Assembly (NCBI RefSeq): GCF_963855985.1
Contig: NC_087091.1
Location: forward strand, 15,692,154-15,756,153
Origin: Ostrinia nubilalis
Lineage: Eukaryota; Arthropoda; Insecta; Lepidoptera; Crambidae
DNA: 64,000 nucleotides
Direction: 5' to 3'
Shown: positions 11,600-23,270 of the stretch, in pieces
Position numbering within the stretch: the stretch's first letter is position 1
How the letters are laid out: every line of letters starts with the position of its first letter
Notes under the pieces: generated by a model
What the model saw: only the letters and a program-made list of their open reading frames with translations
Databases searched by the model: none
Told to the model about the DNA's origin: nothing
Position numbers and translations under genes: made by a program

Positions 11600-11980
11600 A
11601 AGTTCGTTCCGTGATAGCGCCGCGGCGTCCAAACATTTAAAAATTTCGATTTCAGTACGAACTAGTCGTGCACCCCCACAAGTCGTCGAACGGGGGGCGT
11701 CGCGCGGCGTTGCCAAAACGGAAAGTGAAATTTCGTCACACTCTCCCTCTCGTTCACACACACCAACACGCGCACAGGATAGTTCACTCCTCGTAACTTT
11801 TCGTGGTGTGCGTGCAATTCGGCAGACGCCACTCCCCTGTGTGCGTTTGTTTTGATGAATATTGTACACCGCACGCTTGTGTGCGTCAGACGAATTGTAA
11901 GAGCGTTGCAGTATACCTATGTTTCTACGCTTCCGCGTTCGATCGAGTTTCGTAGACGCCGACTTGCGTCGTGATTCTGA
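11600..11980. promoter_or_regulatory. CpG-rich promoter-like patch
   Basis: CpG-dense sequence (GGGGGGCGTCGCGCGGCG near 11693) with a CT-rich run (CTCTCCCTCTCG near 11740) and an Inr-like TTTCAGTACG at 11650-11659. Frames of 103 and 132 codons lie antisense to each other here, which is expected of stop-poor GC-rich DNA. There is no known domain. A transcription start is possible but undetermined. Confidence 0.25.
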
Positions 11981-13670
11981 ACAATTAAAGTTATTAAATG
12001 AAAGAGGATTCTTTTTATCGAGCTCTAAATTGCTTTGTACAGTTTTATTTTAATTTCCCACTTTTACACAGACAGTTTTTTGCCCGTCTTAACTGTCTGC
12101 AATTAATTGCTTTTTCAGTCTCATTTAAAAAGGAAGCTGGAAAATTTATGTGAGCCACATAAAAAGTTTCTCCTTAGGGTAACAGTAACTAAAACCAATA
12201 GATGAATACTTTCTAGTATTCAAGAATAAAAAATAATACTTTTGAAGTATCTACGCTCTTTCAACAAACTTGAATCAGAAACAAAACACAAACGAATTTA
12301 CCAAAAACAAATGCCAACCGAAACGCACTGCACTATCAAAAGCACATTTGGGCGCAAACCGCTGTATCGAATAAAGCCATTGACCTTCAAAGTGACGATT
12401 GTGCGAGCTTACCGCTGGAGGCGCGAAAAACCGATAAGTTTCCCCCTCCCCGCGCCCTCCTCCCTTTAATGGCATAAAAAATCAATTTCCCGCCTAAATT
12501 ACGCCGAGTCGACAAATTGCGAGCGTCTAGTCTATAATCGAGTGTTTTTCACTTTGCTAAGGTTTAGCGAAAACTGTTTACTCTATGGTTCCTAAGTTCG
12601 GAGTAGAAAGCTGTTATTTTGTTCGTTTGTTTTTTGTAAATGGCGTTTTTCTGGCAAGTGGTCGGCTTTTCCGATGTTTTTGTGGATTGTTAGCGAACGC
12701 TTTTACTGTCGACGCAAAGGGCTTTAGATTTGCTGCAAAAGTTTATTTTGCTATTAGCGGTACAAGTATTTCGAGAACTGATGAACTCTAAAATAAAATT
12801 ATAACAGTTCAAGTTCATAAGGAATCATGGTTCTATCCTTTATAGATATTCTAAATCTAAATTTTTTTCTAAAAATTCTATTACTACGTCTACATTGTAT
12901 GTAATTGTGAAATATTACTAACTTATTTATTTAATTTTTTTGGAAAATACACGTATAGACGGCGTAATTTATATACGTAGGCTCAAATTTCTAAAAATGT
13001 TTCAGGTAGCTACCCTACAAGTACCTTATATTATCTATGCTATAAAATGCTCTCCAGAACTGATTATGCGTAAAGACATAAAACAGCCATTTCTCCTGAG
13101 GTAGTAAACATTTTACAGGCCGCCAAAAAATCGACGAAAAAACGTAAATTGTTTAACTATTGACATAAGGAAGATAATCAAAAGTGTTATTGTAGTTTTA
13201 CTACTTGCAGATGGATAGTAAACAACTGTTATTTAGATTAGTGTGTTGTTCGTTTAATGTTGTGTAAAAAAAGAAAGTTTACGGCCTTCCGAACAACAAC
13301 TAACATTGGAACATAGATTTTATTGTTTTACATAATTCAGCAATGAAATGACGGATCAATACTGTTTAGGATTATGTTTGGAGTAGAATAGGCCCGAAAA
13401 TACTACCAAAAGATTGAAAAAGAATAATGGTAGGTACTCGTAATGGTTAGAATCACGTATAAAGACTGATTTACACGTATTAAGTTGCTAAGTAAATAAC
13501 TTAATTTTAAGTGATTAATTGCATGTAAACACAGAATTTAGTGGCAAGAAGCAAGTTAATGCTGAAAGAAAATCATCAAAATTCCAAACCATCACGGCAT
13601 CAATAACAAAAAAACAAATAACGATCGGATCCAATCGGGCATTCCCGCGAAAACAATCAAATTTTCTCGC
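11981..13670. other. Non-coding, AT-rich
   Basis: No gene recognised. TGACCTTCA at about 12380-12388 resembles a nuclear-receptor monomer site (reverse TGAAGGTCA). GCTTCCCC-like pyrimidine runs near 12440-12465 lie in a mildly GC-rich patch. Confidence 0.45.
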
Positions 13671-13679
13671 CACAGATAA

Positions 13680-13875
13680 CATCGACGCATTCAAATTTCG
13701 TTCGGAAACCGAAATCGCACGACGGTACGCTGCGTAGAGACAGCACACCACGGTGTAGCGTGCACACATTTACATGTGCAGTGTCCGTGTGACCTTGAGC
13801 GCGGTGAAAGTGACGCCGCCACCCCTCGCAGCCTTCCGCGATCTATTTGGAGGTTTTAATGCCGCCACCCTTGCT
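13680..13875. promoter_or_regulatory. CpG-rich patch with FTZ-F1/ERR-type half-site
   Basis: GC content is raised from about 13700 to 13870. TGACCTTGA at 13790-13798 is the reverse of TCAAGGTCA, the consensus for monomeric orphan receptors such as FTZ-F1 and ERR. GACGCCGCCACCCCTCGCAG (about 13812) and GCCGCCACCCTTGC (about 13861) form an imperfect local repeat. An enhancer role is inference. Confidence 0.25.
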
Positions 13876-15101
13876 CTATGGGTTTTCACGGATGAATCAA
13901 ACGTCGCTTTTAGACCAATCACTTCTCAGTAACGCGTTGATTCACAGATTGTATAATAGTAGCTTTGTGGAAAATGACCACTGCTCATAGTTATACATCA
14001 TTAATGAAGCATAAAACAAGAGATATGACCAAAAATAAATATCTTATAAAGCCTCGTAGATTTTATGTAACAAAGAAAACCTTTTTGCGGTAGTAATAGC
14101 TCCATATAAAACGGTTATGTATGGAAATATAATGTCGTAGCAAATACCTATTAAGTATCGCTAAGCGCTACGAGCCTCTTAGCCCGTAGCCGCCGGCTAC
14201 GAAGGCTGCTTTTAAACGAGCTTCCTACGGACTTTCCGTGTTATCGTCTTATTCTTTTTAAAAGAACTTACATTGAAATTATGAAGTATATTAAGATTTC
14301 AAAGCACTCTAAGAAGTTTTTAATGAGATCCGTATCTTTTTAGAACACTTTGGATTTTGTTTAATGAAGTTTTAGTTTATTATCCTTCTTTGTAACTATG
14401 ATACCTGTTAGAAGAACTTTCCTGTGAGCTCTTCAAGTATGATGTGTACCCCACCTGAGTGACTTAAAGAAGCATAAAATAGCATGAATCGATGGGATTC
14501 CTTGAAACGAAGCTTTTTGAGAGAAATGAGTGGTGCAAGGATGCGTCATAGACTCATAACGCGAGCAAAGACACCACATAATATCAAAAACCCTGTCTTT
14601 TGTCTTTGAAATGCAGTCACATTCCTTTTAAGCCTTCGTCTCTCGCTTATATGTATATCTCTTGACTTCTATTTAAATGTTGTTGGGAATGTTAACGCAT
14701 ACAGTCTTACAGTTTTACAGCTTTTATAAATACTTCTACCGCACAAAGGCTTTCTATAAGTTGAGTATACACCAACCGATCTAATTTTTTGTCTCCCCTT
14801 CACCGAATGTTGACAACGATCGATGATGGTTAGAACTTGATTTTACAAACGAACGAGCAATTTAATGTAACATTTCATCGATCAGCTGTTAAAAGGGGAA
14901 ACGCAAAACAAAATGGAATAGTCACTGTGACATCGCATCGAGCATTAAAACTTTACATTACTTGGAAGCGTACAATGTAGGCTATTGTACCATTGCAAAA
15001 ACAATACAAAATAACAATCCCTGTAATGCAAAGTGGAAATTTGTGAAAACAGTTGGATGTTTGGACTCTATCAAGCCTTAACCAGTGAACCGATTTAAAT
15101 T
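13876..15101. other. Non-coding, with a small CTACG/CGTAG cluster
   Basis: No gene. Positions 14165-14230 contain several CTACG and CGTAG pentamers around a CCGCCGGC core, like the denser cluster at 27959-28021. Confidence 0.45.
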
Positions 15102-15359
15102 AAATAAGTTTCTTCTTCTTCGTCGCTACACTCTTGCCAGAGTGGTCGTGGTCGTCACACCAGATCCGGTGGCAAGCCTCACAATCCGTCGCCATTCCTC
15201 CCGCACTGCAGCCTTTCTTGTGCACTCGTGGAGTGGACCATTGAGTGCGGTTTTGATCTGGTCAGTCCAGCGCATGGGCGACCTGCCGCGCGCTCTTGTG
15301 CCCTCAACCTTCCCCTGCACGACAAGTCGTTCAACAGAATGAACTGTTGAAATAAGTTT
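15102..15359 (-). mobile_element. 5'-truncated LINE with (GAA)n tail and 10-bp target duplications
   Basis: The body, 15112-15349, is inserted in reverse. On the minus strand an unbroken frame (stop at 15126-15128) reads VERLVVQGKVEGTRARGRSP and then MRWTDQIK. This is the tail of a non-LTR reverse-transcriptase polyprotein, with the GR(S/P)P-RWTDQ signature seen in insect LINEs. The DNA then runs into (GAA)n, seen here as TTCTTCTTCTTC at 15111-15122. AAATAAGTTT flanks it exactly at 15102-15111 and 15350-15359. The clade is not certain; it differs from the EAYVQQWTS family. A related decayed copy lies at 40964-41090. Confidence 0.85.
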
Positions 15360-15549
15360 AAGACCTCGGAAAAAAAGGTAGTTTTTATACCAGATTTTGG
15401 AAGGGGGCACGCACGCGATTAAAACTTTCTGTGATAGATCGAAATTCACCCGGGTGAGTCCGCAGGCAAAAGCAAGTAGGTACTCAACAATTGCAAAAGA
15501 TCACTGAAGCTTACATTCATGGGCCTTTTCGGGCACGCGTCTCAAGAAA
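15360..15549. other. Non-coding spacer
   Basis: Nothing recognised. Confidence 0.4.
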
Positions 15550-15559
15550 ATTGAGAATG

Positions 15560-15790
15560 TATTCTAACCCTTACGGTTAAGGGTTACGGGTGAGGGTATC
15601 CATTCAAATCCCTGCATCCTCACGACCTTGGAGGCGGCATGGGATGAGGGTCGGCAGACGGCCGCTAGACGGCCCGGGGGACCGACCCGGCTCACGTGGT
15701 CGGTCCTATTTGAAAATTCACCCGGACCCGACCCGGACAAGGATACCGGACATAAACACTTACATTTACACACGCCCTGGCGTCGAAAAG
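15560..15790. repeat. GC-rich segment, probably an unassigned repeat fragment
   Basis: A GC-rich block (GACGGCCCGGGGGACCGACC near 15668) is set in AT-rich DNA and has internal short repeats: GGACCGACCCGG, CGGACCCGACCCGG and ACGTGGTCGGTCC. The block has frames open on both strands with no domain. The sharp composition change suggests inserted material, but no ends or duplications were found. Confidence 0.3.
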
Positions 15791-16139
15791 ATGAATGACA
15801 ACCGAATGTTAAGAATCATTTTGTGAATGTCAATAATATTGGAATCTTTCGCAAACAAAATTTACGTCAATTTCATTCAAAAAAGTGATAATCAAGTGGA
15901 TGAGCAAAGAAAATCTCTTGAAAAACGAATTTTCCTTTATCTTTTCCTCTACTCCACTTTGTGGGCTCTCTCAAATTGATATTTTTGAATGAATGGCTTT
16001 ATTTCTATTTAAAAAAAATCGAAACCATAATACTAGCCACATTTACTCTATCCCCTTTTAAAAATAATAAACATTCATTTGTTTTCTCTATTCAAAACTG
16101 GCCATATTTCCTCTACACCTTTTTAAAAGGCAGAGACAT
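15791..16139. other. Non-coding spacer
   Basis: AT-rich; nothing recognised. Confidence 0.45.
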
Positions 16140-16360
16140 ATCCAATACTGCCATGAAAATCAAAGTCCACACCGTCAAAGCGGGTGAAGGCGCCAATTGT
16201 CGGCGCGGCGGGTGTCACGCAAAGTGCCGACTCCCCGATGTCAATCCAGCGAAAATCACCGCGCTGCGATTTCCGACAAAATAGAAAATTTTCCCTCGCA
16301 TTTTGTGTGAAAGTAATACGTCGCCTGGAGGCTGGTGGTGAAATAGAGCACATTTACGGA
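16140..16360. promoter_or_regulatory. GC-elevated patch, possible conserved non-coding DNA
   Basis: Moderately CpG-rich sequence with CGCCAATTGTCGGCGCGGCG near 16191 and CACCGCGCTGCGATTTCCG near 16257. Frames are open on both strands without any domain. No more can be said from sequence alone. Confidence 0.2.
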
Positions 16361-17225
16361 CGATGCTCGTTTGTTATAATGCGGAGATATTGAAATACGA
16401 AATAATCAAAATTGTATTGGATTTATCAGGATTTATATCGACATAATTTTGACACTTTTTTGCTTAGTTACCTTATACATCTATTTCGATTAGGATTTAG
16501 TTTTTAGATATATTTTTCAAGCACTTTTGTATATTTTATAAATTATTTACTCTTTTACGAAGTCAAACCCTCAACTGGAATAGCAAAAGCATAGCATTCT
16601 AAACAATATTTCAGTTTTACTTCATCATAAAGCCCTCGTCACTTATGTTTCCATTTCTACCGAGTACTTTTAACTATTATTCGCACTGTAATATTCCGTT
16701 TTCCTTGTGGCAACATTTTAGCGCGGAAGACATAAAAAGCGTGGGTTCATCGCGATTTTTCGAATATTCGGAGTTTCAATACACCACGTTTTTAATCAGA
16801 GAAAGGTTTCGGCGCCGCTGCCAGTGTTTCAATTCCCGATATGTGTTTTGATGCTTTGCTTCAAGCATGATCGTTTTTGATACTCCTGGGCCGTTGCAAA
16901 TACGCAACTTTACTGCATATTGTTTCTATTGTTTGTATCCAGCTGGATTTTAATTGCAAGAGCTAGATTTAAATGAACAGAAAACTTTTTCGTGATTTAA
17001 ATAAGTTATGATCTTAAAATAAAAGGTTCCATAAAAACCCTTTCAGGGTTTATATCTGAAATCGGAATGACCTGTAAAAACTTTTTGTATCGATAATTAA
17101 AACGAATAAAATGGAGTATGAATATTATTCACTCTAGAGAATCGATTTTAGTTCGTCTTACACGCATACGACTTAGTCATGAGTCACACAGTCTAGCAAC
17201 CGTTTCCCGATTCGTTACTCTGTTG
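16361..17225. other. Non-coding, AT-rich
   Basis: No gene or element recognised. Confidence 0.5.
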
Positions 17226-17231
17226 CTAATT

Positions 17232-17265
17232 ATCCTAATTAAAATTACTTAATTAGGATGCAAAT
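17232..17265. promoter_or_regulatory. Inverted TAATTA pair with adjoining octamer
   Basis: ATCCTAATTAA (17232-17242) is repeated as its exact reverse complement TTAATTAGGAT (17249-17259) after a 6-bp spacer. Each arm holds a homeodomain core. ATGCAAAT, the canonical POU octamer, overlaps the right arm at 17258-17265. A paired homeodomain/POU site is a reasonable reading. Confidence 0.4.
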
Positions 17266-19303
17266 AGCCTTAATCTCCCCCACTCTACTTATGGTAATAT
17301 GACAAATGTGTTTATTAACACCATACGCGGACACGCGCCGTTTTTACCGGTCTATCATTGTAATGCCATCATGTCATCAAAATCAGAGGGAATTAAAAAT
17401 ACATTGAAGTTTGAATTTAGGTTATGCTACCTCTACTTTAAAAGTAGTTACGACGACCGTTGTAAAATAAGGCAAATTGTAACGCAATAAGTTCCAAAAT
17501 CGGTTTTAATGTTCTAAAGATCATCTGTCAGGAATACAAAAGCAGTAGCTTATTACATAGGCATTGTAACTTTGTTGTTACTCTACTCCAAAATATAAAG
17601 GAAATTAAAAGCATTTCCATTCTATTACGCTATAAAGTTAACATGACAAATGTCTCTATCCACGCGCCTCCTTCCGCACTTTCCCTCTTATTCCAGTGAC
17701 ATCACTGACCTTGGGGCCCTCCGTACAGCCTACCAAAACAAGTGCAATATATTCCCAACCTTAGCATTTGGGGTTAAGGCCAAAATTAGCTCTGCTGACG
17801 ACTGTATTCGGCCGCCATCTTTGCAAGCGGTCTAGACGCGGCGTGGGGATGCGATCGAAATGCGTCAAATCGTAATTTAATTTGGTTGTCTTGTTCCAAT
17901 AAAGACTGAATTTCCTAAAACATTGCAACGTGACTAAATAATAAACATTTAGGGGGCGATTGTTTTTGCCATTACTTTAAAAGGATCCCGTAGAAAGACT
18001 GCGAAGTTTTACTCCAAAAAGTTTCGAACTCTAGGACAAAGCCTCGCGAAAAATAACGAGTAAACAAAAATGAGCGGAGCAGGTTCATAACAAACAAACA
18101 CTGGTTTTTAACGCTTTGTTTCCTTTTGTGAGGTCTGTGGTATTGAGTTAATTTTTCAGCTTTTTCACAAATTGTAATGTGCTGAACTTTTCAATTCTAG
18201 ACTTTTAAAATGATTTTATTTATTTCCTTCCAGAAATGAATTATTTTAAAAACTTGCCAGCTTTGCCAGCAATGACACCATATGTTGTCAAATGTACATG
18301 TATACATGTTATACTTATCTGTTTCGTGCGCAAGCGCTCAAGGCTCTGCTATCAAGTTTGGTTAAGCTAAAACTAATTCCACAATATTAATAGTGAACAG
18401 TAGGAGCTCTCACACGACGTATGTACGTACAGGTTAGTTAGACGATGTCGACCGCATAGATAGTCACTAGTTAAAAAATTACGTAAGGCATATCAAATAA
18501 AAACTCATCACACAAAGCATTATGAAAATCTCTGAATTTAAAATAAACGAAATCTGAGAATCCCAAAAATATATAAAAGTGCTATGCTATTTCATTGACA
18601 GCGAGAAGAAGAAGAACATTGAATTCTGATATGGTGGCGCATAAAACTATTGTTCGTAATATTAGTTATGTTATCAGTTGTTACAACTTATGTTGATACT
18701 CGTACGAAATATCAAATGACTCTACTATTTTCTTTCTGGTTGTGTCCGTCCCATTAAAGGCCGTCCTTGGAAATAATTAGTTCACACAAAAACGCGTTAC
18801 AACTTCCTTAAACACTATTGCTCAATTCGGGAGAATATAATAAGGAATTAAGTAACTCGGGCCAATTTCCTTTCGTTATCAAGTTTGCTCTATTTTAGTG
18901 AAAGTTAGACAAGCTTCAATTAAGTAAAGACGAAAATTAAGATAACAGAATTGAACGAAAAATTTAGGTCTATTATTAGATTAAGCGACAAGTATAACTT
19001 AAAAGCTAAAACTAAAGTTGTGACAAAAGATAAATTATTTACATAAAGAAAGGCTTATTTCTTTCATCAGTGTTCGTTAGCAATATTTTTCAAGTCTTTT
19101 AACTGTCCATAGAAGGCCACCGATGCCCTAACCTGAATTTTCTGATAATGTTTAGTATCCAGTCATTATTACAGTCATAAAATCTGATTATCAGGATTAT
19201 GCGAATTAAATGGTCAACGAAGTCGCGGGCGGCCGTTAGTCGTCATTAAAGCTCTTTAGAAATTAACCTACTCTCTAATTTATTAGTGTGGAGACAGAGA
19301 TAC
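17266..19303. other. Non-coding, with scattered regulatory-like motifs
   Basis: No gene. TGACCTTGG at 17706-17714 (reverse CCAAGGTCA) is another orphan-receptor-type site. GCCGCCATCTTTGC at 17811-17824 is a YY1-like site. ACATGTATACATGT at 18296-18309 is a perfect 14-bp palindrome. The rest is AT-rich. Confidence 0.45.
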
Positions 19304-19532
19304 GGGATTTTTCCACCTCTCGTTCCCATCGCTACAACTCATATGTAGCCAGGATCTACAGCTTGACTGCCAATAAACACCCAACCAGTGAAGGTGAAAA
19401 GGTGACACCATGCTGAGTGGATACCTTTTCAGTATCATTGTAATTACCTACTCATTAAATAATGTTAAGTATTGTTGTAAGTGTATTGTCGATGATACTG
19501 AATAAACATTCTTTCTTTCTTTCTTAAAGGTC
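19304..19532 (+). mobile_element. Interspersed retroelement 3' end with (CTTT)n tail
   Basis: TCCACCTCTCGTTCCCATCG through GTAGCCAGGATCTACAGCTT recurs at 30651-30740 (+) and 34895-35010 (-). This copy continues to GATACTGAATAAACATTCTTTCTTTC, where AATAAA precedes a tetranucleotide tail, as in lepidopteran LINE/SINE ends. No coding frame survives. The family is not assigned. Confidence 0.55.
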
Positions 19533-20640
19533 AATTTTGTCTTAGGGAGCTTAGATACAGAGATGAAAACATCAACGCATTATCTCTATACAATTAACTT
19601 TGTATCCAAAGTAAACGTACTAACAAGAGGACCGCTGGAAAAATAACCATAAACTCGTACAATTAACTTGGAAGTTGCTGAATTTATAATTCAGGCCACA
19701 AATCTCAGTTAGCGAGTCAACTTTGTCTATTGTCTAAGTTGTTACAGTGAAAGTTTATTCAGTAGATACAGTGACAGTTGCTCTTAAAGGTGATAGAATT
19801 AAATAAGGCAGGAAAAGAAAACTTATTGATGTTAGATCATGACACATTTGGTGGTAGAGTGTAGCCTGAATCAGTTTATGTTTGATAAGGCCTGTGCCAA
19901 AAGCAAAGTAGGTTTTATTTAATTGGTATTAGGAATTGACTTTGCTTATTCTGGATTTTTATAACACATAAGCACGTACAGAAATAGTACAATCAAAGCA
20001 GTGTTATTTGTCTATAACATTTGCCTTCTGTTACTAAAGTCAACTATCGAGCGACGTTTTGCTCGTCGTGGCTACCGGTAAGTCTATCATTGCCAAGGAA
20101 GAGAACCACTTTGTTTTTCACTTTCACAATAGTCACAGAACTTTTCTACTTTTATAAAAACAATTAAAGTACTCCGGTAATTCCCTTTTATTCTTAAATC
20201 ACAATATTTAGTTACCTGTGAATACAATCTTCGTGAGAAATGAGGAGCAAGGTTTCTGTATCTCAGTATATTAAAGTTACGTAATACTGTACCCATTGTG
20301 AACGAGTGATATTAAATTGTAAGTTCGCGAGGTATCTGTTTGAAATATACTAAGTATAAAGTGGAGACAGTTTATGTAAGAATTTCTTGTTATTCGCATG
20401 AGAGCTTTGAATTGAGCTTTTGTAAATGATATTTGAATAAAGGATGATCACAATTGTGGTATTTAAAATTGTTTGTTACTAGAAAGTGAAGGTTTTTATT
20501 TACTTATTTTATTTGACAGAATATGCATATTAAAAATCACAGTCCATTTGTGGACAATTTTTTAAAATTTAAAATTAGCTTTTCAACAAGAAGGCATGTA
20601 CGAATTTAGAATAATAAATAGCACTATTAGAAATGAGCAT
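19533..20640. other. Non-coding, AT-rich
   Basis: No gene recognised. The antisense 69-codon frame at 20087-20296 looks like chance. Confidence 0.45.
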
Positions 20641-20663
20641 TAAATAAATAAATAAATAAATAT
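20641..20663. repeat. (TAAA)n microsatellite
   Basis: Five or more consecutive TAAA units. Confidence 0.85.
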
Positions 20664-20824
20664 CCTTGGACATTTTTACACTGCGCTTCTAGTCCCAAAC
20701 TAAGCAAAACTAACTAAGAAAAATGAAAAATTTATATCTTAGAACAGTTTTGTTGAAAGCAGGAAACAGAAGAATTAAGTGCCATCTTTTTACAAGTAAG
20801 ATTTAAAAAGAAGTTTTTTTTTGT

Positions 20825-21030
20825 TTTTGGGACGATTCAACAAGTAGGATCCTCCCAAAGATCCTCTACGTGTGTGGCTGAACGTAAAGAGGTCGTGAGG
20901 GAGGACCTCCTAACGGCCGGGGTCAGTGCCGACCCTTGAACTTGGGACGAATGTTTATACCCGTTTACGGCATTACGGCACTCACCCCGTAAACGTACAC
21001 GTCAAAAGGATGATTGTCCCGTAGTTTTGA
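20825..21030. repeat. GC-rich segment with hairpin, unassigned
   Basis: The base composition jumps at GGACGATTCAACAAGTAGGA and falls again after GATTGTCCCGTAG. Within it CCCGTTTACGG and CCCCGTAAACG form an inverted pair (about 20959-20969 and 20985-20995). It looks like a decayed inserted repeat. No termini could be proven. Confidence 0.3.
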
Positions 21031-22610
21031 CGTAACAGGTTGTTTAAAGGATTAGAAAGAGTGATATGATTGCTCTTGATTTTAATTCAGTCTATTTTAC
21101 TTAGTTAATGCTGCAAACTCCCTTAACTTTGTAATAAGGAAAAGATATAGGACTCTGTTCACTGTATGTACTTGGGCCTGATTCCAAATCTCTTAGTAAA
21201 ATTCTACTTTCCTAAAATGGTTCGTCTCATCTCTCATTCTCAAGTGGGTAGCTAAAAGATGCCATGATAGAAACTTTCAGCCAAAGAAAGAGTTGGCTGC
21301 CTGTTAGTTTATTTACATAGATTCAAGAAATAAGTACCTACACTACTTAAGACCTTCTTGATACGTCAATACATGAAAATCGATTCATCGAAGCTTTTTA
21401 AAGCTTATAAATCATCCATCCATCATGATATTCTCTTAAAAGTACCTATGGAAAGCTTCTGAAATCAAAGCAACAAAAACAAAAAGTTAATGCTCAAAAG
21501 CCTAATAAAACAAAAAGGCGAGTTTTGAGTAAATAACACACATTGTAACTCATTGTTCTCAACTTTGCATAATGCCGATAATTTTATTGTTCGTACGAAA
21601 ATCATACAAAATACTTACGTTGTATCGAATACATGTGAGTCATGGGACGCGATGGGACAATGTAACTGACTCACCCGCCAATCAGAGCGAGCTTTTCGAG
21701 CGAATTCCAAATTTAAATTATTCGAACACAACATTATTGGTGTTTCTTTGTGCGTTACTTTTTTTTGCGAAAACTGGCAACAAAGTGTTTCCGCGTTTCA
21801 GTTTTTTTCGTGTCGTATTTTATATTTGGCCAGTATTTGTAACTTCTTATTCGAAATTTCGGAGTATTTTAATTCAGGGCTGCTTCTCATGTTTTAATCA
21901 ATTAGATTTCTGAGATTTTTAAAGCTACTCGTTAAAATTACAAAGTGGTGACGAAAATTTCCCGATATTTTCTCTAATTCCATAATGCTATAAATAAAAC
22001 TTTGACAAGAAAACCAAAACATCCAAGTTGTTCTATAAAACGTATCTTGGGATAGGACTTACTTTAGTACCTAAACACAAAGTAAATAAACCCATCATAC
22101 TCATTTTAGCAGCTGCGTAAAAATGTTGCTTCCCGATTGACAGTAAAATGTATTGTTTTTTCAAATGTCGCAATTGTCCGTGCGTCACCAACGCGGCATC
22201 ATAACGTATCCGCCACTCCGCCGGCGGAAGGCGGTTCAATTTGTTAAATTAAGCGACATGCTAGTGCACAGATTCACTCGAGAGTTTGTTTGGAGGATAC
22301 CAATGGTTTTAATATCGATTTTGTGTAAAAAAATAAGAAAAAAAAAACGTTGTAAATTGATGTTAAAAGTTTCAAGGTAACATTAATATGGTTGTGAAGG
22401 GTACAAGCTTCGATTAAACATTAAAATACTGCTAGAATTTTATGAGCTTTTTGTCGTTTCATGAAGTCGGTTAACAAACAAATGAGATGATAATTTACAC
22501 ACAAGTCTATTATTTTAAATTCTTAAACATAGTCAGACATTATACATTAAATTCATTCACAAAAACGACAGAGGTAAAAGTTTAATAATGTTACAAAATG
22601 CAAAATGTTC
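21031..22610. other. Non-coding
   Basis: No gene. The 113-codon frame at 21572-21913 is low-complexity and hydrophobic with no domain. AT-rich otherwise. Confidence 0.45.
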
Positions 22611-22700
22611 AAATCTTCTAGGACTAGCGCTACCATCTAGCGAGCAAACCGAAAACTAGGAGAAAATAGTACTGCTACTCTCCGCCGCTAGCGCTAGCGT
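22611..22700. other. GCTAGC/GCGCTA-rich short segment
   Basis: GACTAGCGCTACCATCTAGCG is echoed 60 bases on by CGCCGCTAGCGCTAGCGTC. This partial inverted arrangement may be a small MITE remnant. It is not assigned. Confidence 0.25.
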
Positions 22701-22952
22701 CTATGGAACCGTAGATCGAAAATTTAGTAGCTAATGTAGAGACAAAAATAGATTTTTATTTAATATAATTTTAAACAATAATATTTTGAAATAGGAATCG
22801 ATTACTTTTTACTTGATATATTATTACTCAAATTAATTAATGAAAGTATATAGGGTGCTATGTAAATGTATCAAAATTCTGACTTCACCATACTATTAAT
22901 GTGGATGTTAACATAGGCTAGTGTCGCCTAATACTCTATTTAAAGTAACTTA
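22701..22952. other. Non-coding spacer
   Basis: AT-rich; nothing recognised. Confidence 0.4.
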
Positions 22953-23012
22953 CGCCCGTATTCACAAACATTACTATGAGGTCTCACAGGGCGCGTGAAC
23001 ACACAGGGTGAC
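22953..23012 (-). mobile_element. CGCCCG-type MITE, one end only
   Basis: CGCCCGTATTCACAAACATT and the following ACTATGAGGTCTCACAG match the right end of the MITE at 48033-48178 in reverse. TTA precedes it. The match fades after GGTGACATACGAACG, so this copy is truncated or has been interrupted. Confidence 0.7.
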
Positions 23013-23224
23013 ATACGAACGACAACACTGCGTCATTGGTCTGAATTGATCTTCCGCCGGCACAGGGGCGCCACGCATCTGAATCAATACGCACATTTGG
23101 GACAAAGCATTTTGTGCAGTCGATTGACACAAGTTTTCTTTGTAAGCAGAATTATGGGCTTAGTGAGATTCGTTAGGATCTATTTTGGTACAAAAAATAT
23201 TTTTTGTCCTAATCTAAGATAGAT

Positions 23225-23270
23225 ATCCAAATCAAATCAAATCAGTTTATTTTTATATAAGTGGGTAAAA
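23225..23270 (-). mobile_element. LINE 3' tail fragment
   Basis: AAATCAAATCAAATCAGTTT followed by ATTTTTATATAAG is the reverse of the AAACTGATTTGATTTGATTT-type tail common at lepidopteran retroelement ends. Only the tail is recognised. Confidence 0.4.

Noticed and set aside
11471..11874. Overlapping frames of 132, 103 and 70 codons on both strands
   Set aside because: They lie antisense to each other in a GC-rich patch with few stops and show no domain or protein-like composition. Kept only as a possible regulatory patch.
21572..21913. 113-codon hydrophobic frame
   Set aside because: Phe/Leu-rich from T-rich DNA, no signal of a known family, no splice context.
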